The notes under the pieces are model-generated. The model saw only the letters and a program-made list of their open reading frames with translations. It searched no databases and was not told the origin of the DNA. 36,138 nucleotides of DNA from an uncultured Eubacterium sp. (GTDB lineage Bacteria; Bacillota; Clostridia; Lachnospirales; Lachnospiraceae): the NCBI GenBank assembly GCA_947385775.1, contig CANDMI010000037.1, forward strand, positions 1-36,138, in the 5' to 3' direction. Both the position numbers and the translations under genes were made by a program. Shown piece by piece: positions 1-6,869 of this stretch. Within the stretch, counting starts at the first letter, position 1; each line of letters begins with the position of its first letter.

Positions 1-53
1 AGAGCACTTGGCTACGGACCAAGGTGTCGGGGGTTCGAATCCTCTCACGCACG
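1..53 (+). tRNA. tRNA-Arg (anticodon ACG), 3' part
   Basis: The window opens inside a tRNA gene. The anticodon arm reads CTTGG-CTACGGA-CCAAG, a perfect 5-bp stem with a 7-base loop in which ACG occupies the anticodon, so it decodes CGN arginine codons. A T-loop TTCGAAT follows at 34-40, then the acceptor strand CACGCAC with discriminator G at 53. CCA is not encoded. The 5' half lies outside the window. The 3' end is the integration site of the downstream element, and insertion rebuilds an identical 3' end, so the tRNA should still work. Confidence 0.93.
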
Positions 54-55
54 TT
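33..55 (+). repeat. attL core of the integrated element
   Basis: This 23-bp stretch, the T-arm and acceptor 3' strand of tRNA-Arg plus TT, is repeated without mismatch at 17927-17949. A tyrosine integrase gene begins about 300 bp inside. Direct repeats of a tRNA 3' end flanking an integrase element are the standard mark of site-specific integration, so this is the attL crossover region. Confidence 0.92.
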
Positions 56-60
56 GCAAA

Positions 61-97
61 ACCCCTTGAAAACATAAGGTTTTCAAGGGGTTTTTTC
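61..97 (+). terminator. Element-borne terminator behind tRNA-Arg
   Basis: Arms 61-73 and 79-91 pair over 13 bp, and a run of six T follows. The stem resembles the displaced chromosomal terminator at 17953-17990 (both contain TTGAAAAC and GTTTTCAA). The element therefore appears to bring its own replacement terminator for the tRNA gene. Confidence 0.85.
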
Positions 98-110
98 TGT
101 GTTATAGTAG

Positions 111-151
111 AAAAGCACACAAAAAAGCACAAAACTTTGAAGGCACACAAA
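111..151 (+). repeat. Candidate integrase arm-binding repeats, left end
   Basis: Three copies of a GCACACAAA-like motif lie here (AAAAGCACACAAAAAAGCAC from 111, then GGCACACAAAG from 142). Nearly the same double motif, in the same orientation, is found at 17767-17790 just inside the other end. Short repeats inside both ends of a tyrosine-recombinase element are often the arm-type sites bound by the integrase N-terminal domain. This assignment is an inference. Confidence 0.5.
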
Positions 152-231
152 GTAAGTACTGATTGTAAAGTAATGAATAGATGTTTCTGTAAAAATAGAT
201 GTGGATTGCAGATAAAAGAATGGCAGATATA

Positions 232-282
232 CTCACGAGCGATAAAATATGCTATTTAGCCTAACGTATTAACGTTCGTGAG
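232..282. repeat. 10-bp inverted repeat upstream of the integrase gene
   Basis: CTCACGAGCG at 232-241 and CGTTCGTGAG at 273-282 can pair over 10 positions with one G-T pair. The repeat lies between attL and the integrase start and could be an accessory recombination site or a leader hairpin. Its role is unknown. Confidence 0.4.
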
Positions 283-362
283 TCAGCGTTATTGGCAAAT
301 TATTCTGCCTGTCAGTATAAATTGCTGTGGGATATATAGTTTCATCAGAAAGGAAAGTGGAT

Positions 363-1556
363 ATGGCTGTAACATGGACGAAAATAGAACCTAATATTTA
401 TCAATGTATCGAAAATCCCAAAAAGTTTAGAGTTGATCTGTATTATGGAAGGGATGAACGCGGCAGAATTATAAAAAGCAAAAAAGTAGTAGAAGGGAAT
501 CTGACAGAAGCACGCAAGCTGTTAAGAAATCACGAAAATCAAAGGGATAAGAAAATACTGCAAAAACCTACAAAAGTGACATTAAAGGAATTATTTGATA
601 ATTGGAATTCTAATATAGGGGATGTGCAGAATGTAGAGACTACACAGACTTCTACAAGGAACCTCCAACGGCATATGCTGGAATACTTTGGCGATATCCG
701 GGTGGATAAATTAAATACGTCTATGATACGTAAATATATGGCTTATTTAAGGACGGATAAGGGGCTGAGTGCAAAAACAGTAAATAAGCACCGTACCCAT
801 CTGCACACATTATTTGATTATATGGTTTCGGAAGAAGAAACCTACGGCATTTATAAAAATCCTGTAGATGCGATAAAACCTTATCCTGTGGAAGAATTTA
901 ACCATGAAATATATTCGCCGGAAGAAGCAAAAGAGTTGCTGATTGCATTAAGGGCAAGCGGGCGATGGGCACTGGAAATAGCGGTCAATCTGGCTTTTTG
1001 GTGCGGATGCAGGAGGGAAGAAACCTGTGCTTTGGAATGGCCGGATGTGGATATGGAAAGCAGGGAAATAAAAATCTGCCAGGTAAGGACTACAGCAAAA
1101 GGGACGATTGTTGAACGAAAATCTACCAAAAATAAAGAAATCAGAACAGTTGGTATACCTGACTGGCTCTATGACTGTCTTATACAGGTGAAACATCGTC
1201 AGAAAGAAATGCAGAAGTTATTAAAGGGTGAATATTATTCAGAAAAAAATTTTGTATTCTGCCATGATAATGGAAAACCGTGGAATCCCAATTCATTAAG
1301 CAATGAGTATAAAAGTTTTTTAGAAAAGAATGGATTCAAACATATCCGGTATCATGACCTTCGGCATACAAATCTTAGTATGTTAATGACAAAAATGAGT
1401 GCGGTAGACGTTGCAAAAATAGGCGGACATAAACAAGTGTCTACAACTACGGATATTTATGGACACTCGTTTGATGATTCCATAGAAAGGGGCGTTGAGA
1501 CAATGAATGAAATTATGGAGGATATATTAAAAGATAAAATGGATGCAGGAAGATGA
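363..1556 (+). CDS. int: Tyrosine recombinase / integrase
   Basis: This enzyme would catalyse integration and, with an excisionase, excision at the tRNA-Arg site. The 397-residue product has a basic N-terminal arm-binding region (about 1-60), a SAM-like core-binding domain (about 65-160, with the stretch TVNKHRTHLHTLFDYM) and a C-terminal catalytic domain. All catalytic residues are visible: R217 in GCRREE, H331 and R334 in HDLRH, H356 in GGHKQ and the nucleophile Y366 in DIYGH. The length fits Tn916/phage-type integrases. The Met at 363 is chosen because a purine-rich ribosome site (AAAGGAAA) lies 7 bases upstream; the in-frame ATG at 327 has none. The gene sits directly inside attL and reads into the element. 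Confidence 0.95.
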   Translation: MAVTWTKIEPNIYQCIENPKKFRVDLYYGRDERGRIIKSKKVVEGNLTEARKLLRNHENQRDKKILQKPTKVTLKELFDNWNSNIGDVQNVETTQTSTRNLQRHMLEYFGDIRVDKLNTSMIRKYMAYLRTDKGLSAKTVNKHRTHLHTLFDYMVSEEETYGIYKNPVDAIKPYPVEEFNHEIYSPEEAKELLIALRASGRWALEIAVNLAFWCGCRREETCALEWPDVDMESREIKICQVRTTAKGTIVERKSTKNKEIRTVGIPDWLYDCLIQVKHRQKEMQKLLKGEYYSEKNFVFCHDNGKPWNPNSLSNEYKSFLEKNGFKHIRYHDLRHTNLSMLMTKMSAVDVAKIGGHKQVSTTTDIYGHSFDDSIERGVETMNEIMEDILKDKMDAGR

Positions 1557-2080
1557 TTTACAGAATGAGATATGGATGCTGATATTACATACTTTACATA
1601 GTCTATCTAATTTTTTCAGGAATAGTTGAGTTTTAAAAGGGTATATTTTATCATCAGTATGTAAGGCAGAGAAAACTATGTCAGGTATGTCAGTGGAAAG
1701 AACTCGATAGGGTAGATTTTTTAATGGTATTTTGTAGGTTGGGAGAATTGGTTTTGAAGGACAGCTTGCAGAATTTTCCTATCTGAAAATAGGGGATAAG
1801 ACAAACGAAGTTGTATAGATTTTATTATGTAATATACCATTTTATTTGTGACAGTTTTGAACCATTTATGAATTAATTTAAGAAACCATTTTTAGAGAGT
1901 TATGTATAGTTTCCGCAAGATGGAGTGTTTGTCTGTCTTGCGGATTTTTATTTATTATTACTGCTATTATACGTAAAGGAGTATGCCGAGAAATTGGATA
2001 CTTCGTTTTGTAATCTTTTTGATTTTTGTGGAGAATGAAAGATAGACAAATTAATGACAATTGAATGAGGGAGAATAGAG
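1557..2080. other. Noncoding stretch between integrase and small ORF
   Basis: No convincing ORF is seen on either strand in this AT-rich interval. The only clear structure is the terminator hairpin at 1913-1950. The last 40 bases hold the ribosome site of the next gene. Int-to-cargo gaps of this kind often hold decayed sequence, but nothing recognisable remains here. Confidence 0.5.
1913..1950 (+). terminator. Rho-independent terminator
   Basis: CCGCAAGA (1913-1920) pairs perfectly with TCTTGCGG (1936-1943) and is followed by ATTTTTATTT. It lies 357 bp after the integrase stop and may end that transcript. Confidence 0.65.
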
Positions 2081-2329
2081 ATGTCAGAATTATGGACAAA
2101 AATTTATGATGAAGTTATTACTTATGAAAAAGACTGGACGGAAATGAGCCGCTGTGCGGAGAAAGGGGTTGCCAGATTATTCCAGAAGAATTTAGAAGAT
2201 CAGGAAGATGACAAAGTGGAACTTGCAAGGGATGATGTCATGGCTGTGGTAGACGATGCAGTATACGGGGGATTTTACCTGGGGATGAAATATGGGTTCC
2301 GTTTGTGTATGGAAATGATGGAGAAATAA
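2081..2329 (+). CDS. Small acidic protein of unknown function
   Basis: An 82-residue acidic protein begins at an ATG preceded by GAGGGAG. It is mostly helical in character and ends in a segment YGGFYLGMKYGFRLCMEMME. That ending resembles the tail of short clostridial mobile-element proteins of the DUF6809 type, where a similar YGFRLG motif occurs; this is a weak resemblance only. It lies 140 bp upstream of the Rpn-like nuclease gene in the same direction. No function can be given. Confidence 0.6.
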   Translation: MSELWTKIYDEVITYEKDWTEMSRCAEKGVARLFQKNLEDQEDDKVELARDDVMAVVDDAVYGGFYLGMKYGFRLCMEMMEK

Positions 2330-2469
2330 CAAAAAAGTGAAATATCATCGGGAAAGGCGGTGTAAAGGGGTATGGCCAACAAATAGAACAGTGCAAATAC
2401 ATTGCATTTTTTGTGGAAAGGAAATATAATTGAAACAGCAGGGGAGATGAAAAGGGAGGGATATGGAAG

Positions 2470-3435
2470 TTGGAACATGAAGAAACAGCAATCGCATATC
2501 AGAATAAGGATATTGTGAGCAAAGTGTTAGCAGAAAATTTTAAAGGGAAATCATTCCGGGTTTATGGGCTGGACCTGCCAGAGATCAGAAGGGCGCTCCC
2601 AACAAATATCCCGGCGGTAAAGGCGAATGAGCTGCGTCTGGATAATCTGTTTGAGCTTGTTGATGGTACAGTAGCGGTTGTGGACTATGAAAGCGTATAC
2701 CGGGAATCGGATAAGGAAAAATATCTTAACTACTTGACCGGGATAGTAAACCGTTACCGGAAAGAAAAGAAAAAATGCCCTAAATGCCGTATAATCGTAA
2801 TTTATACAGGGGATATCAGAAGGGACGAAACATCCGCTAAATATGATATAGGGGCCCTGCAGATGCGTATAGAACCGGCATTCCTTTCAGAGCTGGACGG
2901 GGATGGAATATACAGCCGCCTGAAAGAAAAGGTGGAAACGGGGGAAATGCTGACGGACGAAGAACTGATGCAGTTTATTATTCTTCCGCTGTCTTATCCG
3001 GAAAAAGAAAAGAAACAGGAAAAAGTCCGTGATACTGTTTTGCTGGCGGTACGGATCAGCGATCGGAACCAGCAGTTTTTTGCACTGGCAGGAATACTGG
3101 CATTTACAGATAAAATTATTGACCGGGAGACTGCAAATAAAATAAGGAGAGTGATTGAGATGACACAGGTAGCACAGATCTTTGAAGAAGAAAAGCAGCA
3201 GGCGATACTACAGGTAACACAGATCTTTGAAGAAGAAAAGCAGCAGGCGATACTACAGGCAACAAAGATTTTTGAAGAAGAAAAGCAGCAGGCATTAAAA
3301 GAAGAAAGGTTAAATACGGCAAAGCAGGTTGTGATCAATATGATAAAAAAGGATTATTCCTCAAAAGAGATTGCATCCCTGGTATTGGACTATTCACAGG
3401 ATGATGTGGATAAGCTGAGGAAAGAACTAGAATAA
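2470..3435 (+). CDS. Rpn/PD-(D/E)XK nuclease-family protein
   Basis: The 321-residue product resembles the Rpn / PD-(D/E)XK transposase-like family, whose characterised members promote RecA-independent recombination or cleave DNA. The likely nuclease core is LDNLFELVDGTVAVVDYES (about residues 56-74), with Asp and Asp/Glu at the expected strand positions, then a strand CRIIVIYTGD. The C-terminal part is a charged coiled coil made of three copies of a 15-residue unit (TQIFEEEKQQAILQV-type), followed by the typical family tail KEIASLVLDYSQDDVDKL. The start is TTG at 2470, supported by GGGAGGGA just upstream; the nearby ATG at 2463 is followed by TGA after five codons. A second family member lies at 16858-17727. 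It could act in element recombination or in defence; the substrate is unknown. Confidence 0.8.
   Translation: MEHEETAIAYQNKDIVSKVLAENFKGKSFRVYGLDLPEIRRALPTNIPAVKANELRLDNLFELVDGTVAVVDYESVYRESDKEKYLNYLTGIVNRYRKEKKKCPKCRIIVIYTGDIRRDETSAKYDIGALQMRIEPAFLSELDGDGIYSRLKEKVETGEMLTDEELMQFIILPLSYPEKEKKQEKVRDTVLLAVRISDRNQQFFALAGILAFTDKIIDRETANKIRRVIEMTQVAQIFEEEKQQAILQVTQIFEEEKQQAILQATKIFEEEKQQALKEERLNTAKQVVINMIKKDYSSKEIASLVLDYSQDDVDKLRKELE
3169..3297 (+). repeat. 45-bp in-frame tandem repeat (about 2.9 units)
   Basis: Units start at 3169, 3214 and 3259, each 45 bp and nearly identical. They encode a 15-residue coiled-coil segment inside the Rpn-like protein. The near identity at DNA level points to recent expansion and possible copy-number change by slippage. 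Confidence 0.95.
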
Positions 3436-3488
3436 TGGAACTATCTAAGGGATAGCAGGGTTAAAAATCAGACTCAGGAAAGCTGGTA

Positions 3489-3528
3489 AACAGAACGCAT
3501 TCACGGTTTAGAGTGCGTTCTGTTTTTA
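3489..3528 (+). terminator. Rho-independent terminator after the Rpn-like gene
   Basis: AACAGAACGCATTC (3489-3502) pairs with GAGTGCGTTCTGTT (3511-3524), a 14-bp stem with one G-T pair, followed by TTTTTATA. It ends the rightward transcript and also lies just beyond the end of the leftward repressor gene. Confidence 0.88.
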
Positions 3529-3575
3529 TAATGTAAATAACAAACTTCAAGGAATTTTATTATTTACAAGGATGA

Positions 3576-3950
3576 TCATGTGGAAAGATGGAAGGACTGG
3601 ATTACGAGGTTTATAAATTCTTCCATAATTTTCTGCTGTTTGGGGGAAAGCTTCTGTATACGTGAAAATGCGGATAAGGCATTTTCCGGGCCAGCGCTGT
3701 CATCACGGCCCAGCAGGAGAAAATCTGTTGAAATGGACAGGACATCGCACAGCCGGATAATGGTAGATACAGACATTCCGGTAACGCCCCTTTCCGCATC
3801 AGATAAAAACTGCGTGGAAACGCTGATGCGTTCCGCAAGCTGTTCCTGTGTATAGCCGGATAGTTCCCTTGCCCTGCGGCATCTTTCGCCAATCTGTATA
3901 TTTAATTCTTTTGGCTGTCGGCGTTTTACACCGTTTCTTTGATTATTCAT
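3576..3950 (-). CDS. XRE-family transcriptional regulator
   Basis: This 124-residue protein has a Cro/CI-type helix-turn-helix (about residues 18-74: IGERCRRARELSGYTQEQLA then VSTQFLSDAERGVTGMSV). A C-terminal extension with FSRIQKLSPKQQKIMEEFINLVI resembles clostridial helix-turn-helix repressors. It is the likely regulator of the element, divergent from the rightward genes. The Met at 3950 is chosen because AAGGTGG lies about 7 bases upstream; the 35-residue upward extension has no ribosome site. A palindrome at 3967-3987 near its own transcription start may be its operator. Confidence 0.88.
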   Translation of the reverse strand: MNNQRNGVKRRQPKELNIQIGERCRRARELSGYTQEQLAERISVSTQFLSDAERGVTGMSVSTIIRLCDVLSISTDFLLLGRDDSAGPENALSAFSRIQKLSPKQQKIMEEFINLVIQSFHLST

Positions 3951-3966
3951 GCAAATACCACCTTTT

Positions 3967-3987
3967 ACCATTATTATATTTAATGGT
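3967..3987. promoter_or_regulatory. Candidate operator of the XRE regulator
   Basis: ACCATTA (3967-3973) and TAATGGT (3981-3987) form a perfect 7-bp inverted repeat with a 7-bp spacer. The repeat lies between the predicted -10 box and the start codon of the XRE gene, where a dimeric repressor could block its own transcription. Confidence 0.5.
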
Positions 3988-3997
3988 TGCGCACTTA

Positions 3998-4026
3998 TAC
4001 ATAATGTGATATTATTAGATTGACAA
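3998..4026 (-). promoter_or_regulatory. Predicted promoter of the XRE regulator gene
   Basis: On the minus strand, TTGTCA (4026-4021) and TATGTA (4003-3998) are 17 bp apart and about 48 bp upstream of the chosen start codon. The -10 box is imperfect, so this is a moderate prediction. Confidence 0.45.
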
Positions 4027-4243
4027 CAAGCAATAGCATTAGATAAAAGGTTCAAAAGATTTGGCTCTTAATATTTGCGGTATATAAGATAATTGATAGA
4101 GTGATTTTACTTGGATTTTTAAAAATAGAAATGAATGAAAAAATTCAGAAAGTTCTTTGGAAACATACAGATTGCATAAAGGGATATAAGTCAGTGTATT
4201 CTATTAATCGATATATTGATGGCAGCGTTAGGGAGATAGTTAT

Positions 4244-4564
4244 ATGTCAAAAAAATGGGATAATATTAATTCAATAATTAGAGTAAATACTAAGAAAGAA
4301 TTTAGAGATAAGGTTAATAAACGTTATGGGAAGATTATAGTTTATGGAGATTTAAAAGAGAATATTATAGCATATGCAGGCGCAAAAAACTTAGGGATGA
4401 TTGTAGCTCTTCCATTGGAAATTATAGGATTATTTTTTTGGCCGGCAGGGATTATAGGAGGGAGTTTATTTATAGCCAATATGAATTTGTTCAGTAATTA
4501 CCAGTTAGAGGATAAGTCTGGTGAATTGGCTTTTATACATAGGAAATATCTCAAAAAGAAATAG
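4244..4564 (+). CDS. Small membrane protein, paralogue 1
   Basis: A 106-residue protein starts at an ATG with AGGGAGA upstream. A soluble N-terminal part (about 1-50) precedes a strongly hydrophobic stretch (LGMIVALPLEIIGLFFWPAG and onward, about 50-77) that could form one long or two short membrane segments. The C-terminus is positively charged. It aligns with the next gene: both have a TK-E--KY-I--G-L pattern, then a G/A-rich hydrophobic segment with a Trp-Pro. The two lie 11 bp apart in one operon. Function is unknown. Pairs of small membrane proteins in an element can be immunity, toxin or superinfection-exclusion factors, but nothing in the sequence proves that. Confidence 0.65.
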   Translation: MSKKWDNINSIIRVNTKKEFRDKVNKRYGKIIVYGDLKENIIAYAGAKNLGMIVALPLEIIGLFFWPAGIIGGSLFIANMNLFSNYQLEDKSGELAFIHRKYLKKK

Positions 4565-4575
4565 GAGGCTTTATT

Positions 4576-4857
4576 ATGAATAAAGAAAAATCTGTAAGTA
4601 CAAAGGCAGAATTGCAGTTAGCTGCCAGAGAAAAATATGAGGTAATTCATTTAAAAGGAGCGCTTGCTGCTGAATTGGCGAATGAGGCAGAAAAGCATCG
4701 GAAAGGCAATATTGCGGCTAATGTTGGACTTGTTGCTGGTTTATTTGCTTGGCCGTTGTTGATCGCAGGTGTTGTAGGGAAGGTTGTAACGGGTGATTTG
4801 AAATGTTATAAATATATTGATGATGAAAATGATTATAGGTTGGTGCTAAAACAATAA
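4576..4857 (+). CDS. Small membrane protein, paralogue 2
   Basis: A 93-residue protein follows its paralogue after 11 bp with its own site AGGAGG. It has an Ala/Glu-rich soluble N-terminus (about 1-48), a hydrophobic segment NVGLVAGLFAWPLLIAGVVG (about 53-72) and a short polar tail. Shared positions with the preceding gene suggest tandem duplication followed by divergence. The function is unknown. Confidence 0.65.
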   Translation: MNKEKSVSTKAELQLAAREKYEVIHLKGALAAELANEAEKHRKGNIAANVGLVAGLFAWPLLIAGVVGKVVTGDLKCYKYIDDENDYRLVLKQ

Positions 4858-5049
4858 ATTCTGGAAGTGATCTTGAATTATGATGGTACGGAAAGCCGAA
4901 TTTGTCAAAAAAAACTGACTGATGATTACGTAATAATTTGTATCCTATAAACAATCAATCCTTGATTTCGATTGTATAATTCTTGCTGCTGTGTAGATTG
5001 AGGACTTTCATTTGTTATAAGTGTGTGCCAATTGGATAAACATACGAAA

Positions 5050-5089
5050 AGAATCTGCGGAAATTCTAATTTATCCGCAGATTCTTTTT
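5050..5089. terminator. Bidirectional terminator
   Basis: AGAATCTGCGGA (5050-5061) and TCCGCAGATTCT (5074-5085) form a perfect 12-bp stem. T-runs are present for the rightward reading and short ones for the leftward reading. It separates the small membrane-protein pair from the convergent excisionase-like gene. Confidence 0.85.
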
Positions 5090-5271
5090 CAGTTTGTATG
5101 ATTTTTCGCATAATCAATAAGCGACTTCCGGCTGATGCGCCAGATCTTCCCTCCAACCCTCGAAGCTTTAATTTCACCTTCATTTAAAAGCCGGTACATT
5201 AAGTTTTTCCCGATTCCAAGCGCAATCCTTGCTTCTGTGGCAGTCATATAATCTGAATAGTCTTTGAACAT
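5089..5271 (-). CDS. Excisionase-like helix-turn-helix protein
   Basis: The 60-residue product is a complete small MerR-like winged helix-turn-helix of the excisionase (Xis / HTH_17) type: MTATEARIALGIGKNLMYRL, then a wing region SRVGGKIWRISRKSLIDY. Such proteins bend DNA at att sites and direct the integrase towards excision; some act only as regulators. A strong AAGGAGGA ribosome site precedes the ATG. It is leftward, opposite to the integrase, and its upstream region contains the structured 5361-5490 segment. Confidence 0.85.
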   Translation of the reverse strand: MFKDYSDYMTATEARIALGIGKNLMYRLLNEGEIKASRVGGKIWRISRKSLIDYAKNHTN

Positions 5272-5360
5272 TCTGTATTCCTCCTTCTACTCCCCGTATG
5301 GGTTATCTTATCACTTATTGTGTTGTTTAAGCAGATATATCAATATATTATTTCTGCATA

Positions 5361-5490
5361 AGGGACGTGTTTTTTAAACCTCTTGCTGTCCGGTGCCTAG
5401 CTGGACAGCTTATACTTGGGATAACCAGATCTGCACCATGCGTGTAAGAGGTATAGGGGGACCGGAGCGGTCGGAAAACACGTCCTTGAA
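5361..5490. ncRNA. Candidate structured RNA or ssDNA element with pseudoknot
   Basis: Four nested or serial helices can be drawn. P1 pairs 5363-5373 with 5475-5485 (11 bp). P2 pairs 5378-5384 with 5446-5452 (7 bp). P3 pairs 5385-5391 with 5403-5409 (7 bp). P4 is GACCG-GAG-CGGTC at 5460-5472. In addition GGTGC in the P3 loop (5392-5396) can pair with GCACC at 5433-5437, giving a pseudoknot inside P2. There is no ORF here. It lies between the leftward excisionase gene and a rightward operon with its own ribosome site at 5511. I do not recognise a known RNA family. Either strand could carry the function, and a single-strand replication or transfer origin is an alternative. Confidence 0.55.
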
Positions 5491-5517
5491 AAATAATGTT
5501 TTATTTTAGGAAAGGAG

Positions 5518-5643
5518 ATGAAAAAAGGCGCTATGAAACAGATTTTTTACAAAGTGGTGACAGCTGCAAAATGTGCGTTGAATGCTGTTTTATCACTGGC
5601 TTTACTGTTAAATCTGAGGAAAGGACGGGGAATGGCCCAGTAG
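5518..5643 (+). CDS. Tiny hydrophobic cationic ORF
   Basis: This ORF encodes 41 residues (MKKGAMKQIFYKVVTAAKCA at the start), with a hydrophobic middle CALNAVLSLALLLNL and a basic end. AAAGGAG directly abuts the first ATG; the second ATG at 5533 would give 36 residues and lies 15 bases from that site, so the start is uncertain. It could be a small membrane peptide. The next ORF starts one base after its stop, which suggests translational coupling and supports a real gene. Confidence 0.4.
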   Translation: MKKGAMKQIFYKVVTAAKCALNAVLSLALLLNLRKGRGMAQ

Positions 5644-5644
5644 G

Positions 5645-5815
5645 ATGAATGATTTTGGTTTTAACCATGATGACGAAATAAGCGGTAACGACCCATGCGG
5701 GGAAAATAAGGGAACAGATGGGGAACATACAGCGCTTGTCCATGTAATCAGCCTGCTCAAAGCCCTGGTTGGGATTCTGGATATTATAAGTGAACATCTG
5801 GGAAAGTACGGATAG
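5645..5815 (+). CDS. Small acidic ORF coupled to the preceding one
   Basis: This ORF encodes 56 residues: an acidic, polar N-terminal half (DDEISGNDPCGENKGTDGEH) and an amphipathic helix HVISLLKALVGILDIISEHL at the C-terminus. The ATG comes one base after the previous TAG. No family is recognised. It lies in the leader of the DUF932 operon and may be a small regulator or structural helper; this is not testable from sequence alone. Confidence 0.4.
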   Translation: MNDFGFNHDDEISGNDPCGENKGTDGEHTALVHVISLLKALVGILDIISEHLGKYG

Positions 5816-5826
5816 AAGCAGGAAAC

Positions 5827-5898
5827 ATGCAGAGGCAGAAGCAGTCTTGCAGGCGTTTGGCCAGTAAGAAGGAGACAGGCTGGACAGGTTTCAGGTAA
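5827..5898 (+). CDS. Very short basic ORF (23 residues)
   Basis: The ORF starts 11 bases after the previous stop with AGGAAAC upstream and encodes a basic, Gln/Lys-rich peptide (MQRQKQSCRRLASKKETGWT). It may be a leader peptide before the DUF932 gene or a chance ORF. Confidence is low. Confidence 0.2.
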   Translation: MQRQKQSCRRLASKKETGWTGFR

Positions 5899-5945
5899 AA
5901 AGAAAAACAGTGCAAAATATATAGGAAAAGAAAGGGGAATAAAAA

Positions 5946-6869
5946 ATGGCGGCAAATGTGGAGACAATGTTTTCTGTAAGGGAAAAACCCTGGCACGGGC
6001 TTGGGACAGTAGTAGCAGAAGCGCCGGCTTCGAAAGATGCTTTAAGGATCGCGGGGCTTGACTGGACCGTAAGCCAGATGCCGGTTTGTACGGAATACGG
6101 GATGATTGAAGGTTATAAGGCAAATGTCAGGAGTACGGATAACAAGGTGCTTGGCGTAGTCAGCGACCGTTATAAGATTATCCAGAATGTAGACGCATTC
6201 AGCTTTACGGATGCGCTGCTTGGCGAAGGGGTGCGCTATGAAACGGCTGGTTCCCTGCAGAACGGCAGGAAGGTATGGATGCTTGCAAGGCTCCCAAAGG
6301 AATATATCATTGCAGGGGAACGGATTACCCCATACCTGGTGTTCAGCAATACCCATGACGGTTCCGGAGCAGTCCGGGTCGCAGTTACCCCGGTCAGAGT
6401 TGTATGTAACAATACGCTGAACCTTGCGCTTTCTACGGCTAAAAGAAGTTTTGGCATGGTACATACCGGGGACATAAAAGGGAAAGTGCAGGAAGCAAGG
6501 AAGACGCTTTTCATGGCGGATTCTTATATGGAAGGGCTTGGGCGCGAATTTGAAAGGCTGCGGAAACAGAAGGTTACAGACGCCCAGGTGATGGAATATA
6601 TAAAGATGCTCCTTCCGCTTGAAAAGGATGCAAGCCCTGTAACTGTGCGCAATGTCTCAAAACTGAGGGATGATATGGCAGCGCGTTATTTTGACGCGCC
6701 TGATCTGCAGGATGTTGGGAAGAACGCCTACCGCTTTGTAAATGCGGCCTCAGATTTTGCGACACATGCAAAACCTGCAAGGAGGACCAGAAACTACCAG
6801 GAAAACTTGTTCATGCGCACCTATGAAGGGAATACGCTGATCGACAGGGCTTACCAGCTCGTGGCCTAG
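5946..6869 (+). CDS. DUF932 / phage-plasmid-like protein (TIGR03299 type)
   Basis: The 307-residue product matches the DUF932 family found widely in phages, plasmids and integrative elements. Recognisable parts are the N-terminal REKPWHGLGTVV, the central SDRYKIIQN and FSFTDALL, then GRKVWMLARLP, and TPVRVVCNNTLNLAL near residue 150. The molecular role is not established; genes of this family usually sit beside recombination and single-strand-annealing genes, as here. GAAAGGGG upstream of the ATG supports the start. Length is normal for the family and the frame is intact. Confidence 0.88.
   Translation: MAANVETMFSVREKPWHGLGTVVAEAPASKDALRIAGLDWTVSQMPVCTEYGMIEGYKANVRSTDNKVLGVVSDRYKIIQNVDAFSFTDALLGEGVRYETAGSLQNGRKVWMLARLPKEYIIAGERITPYLVFSNTHDGSGAVRVAVTPVRVVCNNTLNLALSTAKRSFGMVHTGDIKGKVQEARKTLFMADSYMEGLGREFERLRKQKVTDAQVMEYIKMLLPLEKDASPVTVRNVSKLRDDMAARYFDAPDLQDVGKNAYRFVNAASDFATHAKPARRTRNYQENLFMRTYEGNTLIDRAYQLVA

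Noticed and set aside
8-259. Open frame of 83 codons across the tRNA end and attL
   Set aside because: It overlaps the tRNA, a terminator hairpin and the arm repeats, and has no ribosome site.
5608-6123. Minus-strand open frame of 171 codons over the DUF932 leader
   Set aside because: Overlaps the start of the DUF932 gene; low-complexity Leu/Pro/Ser composition typical of a shadow frame.
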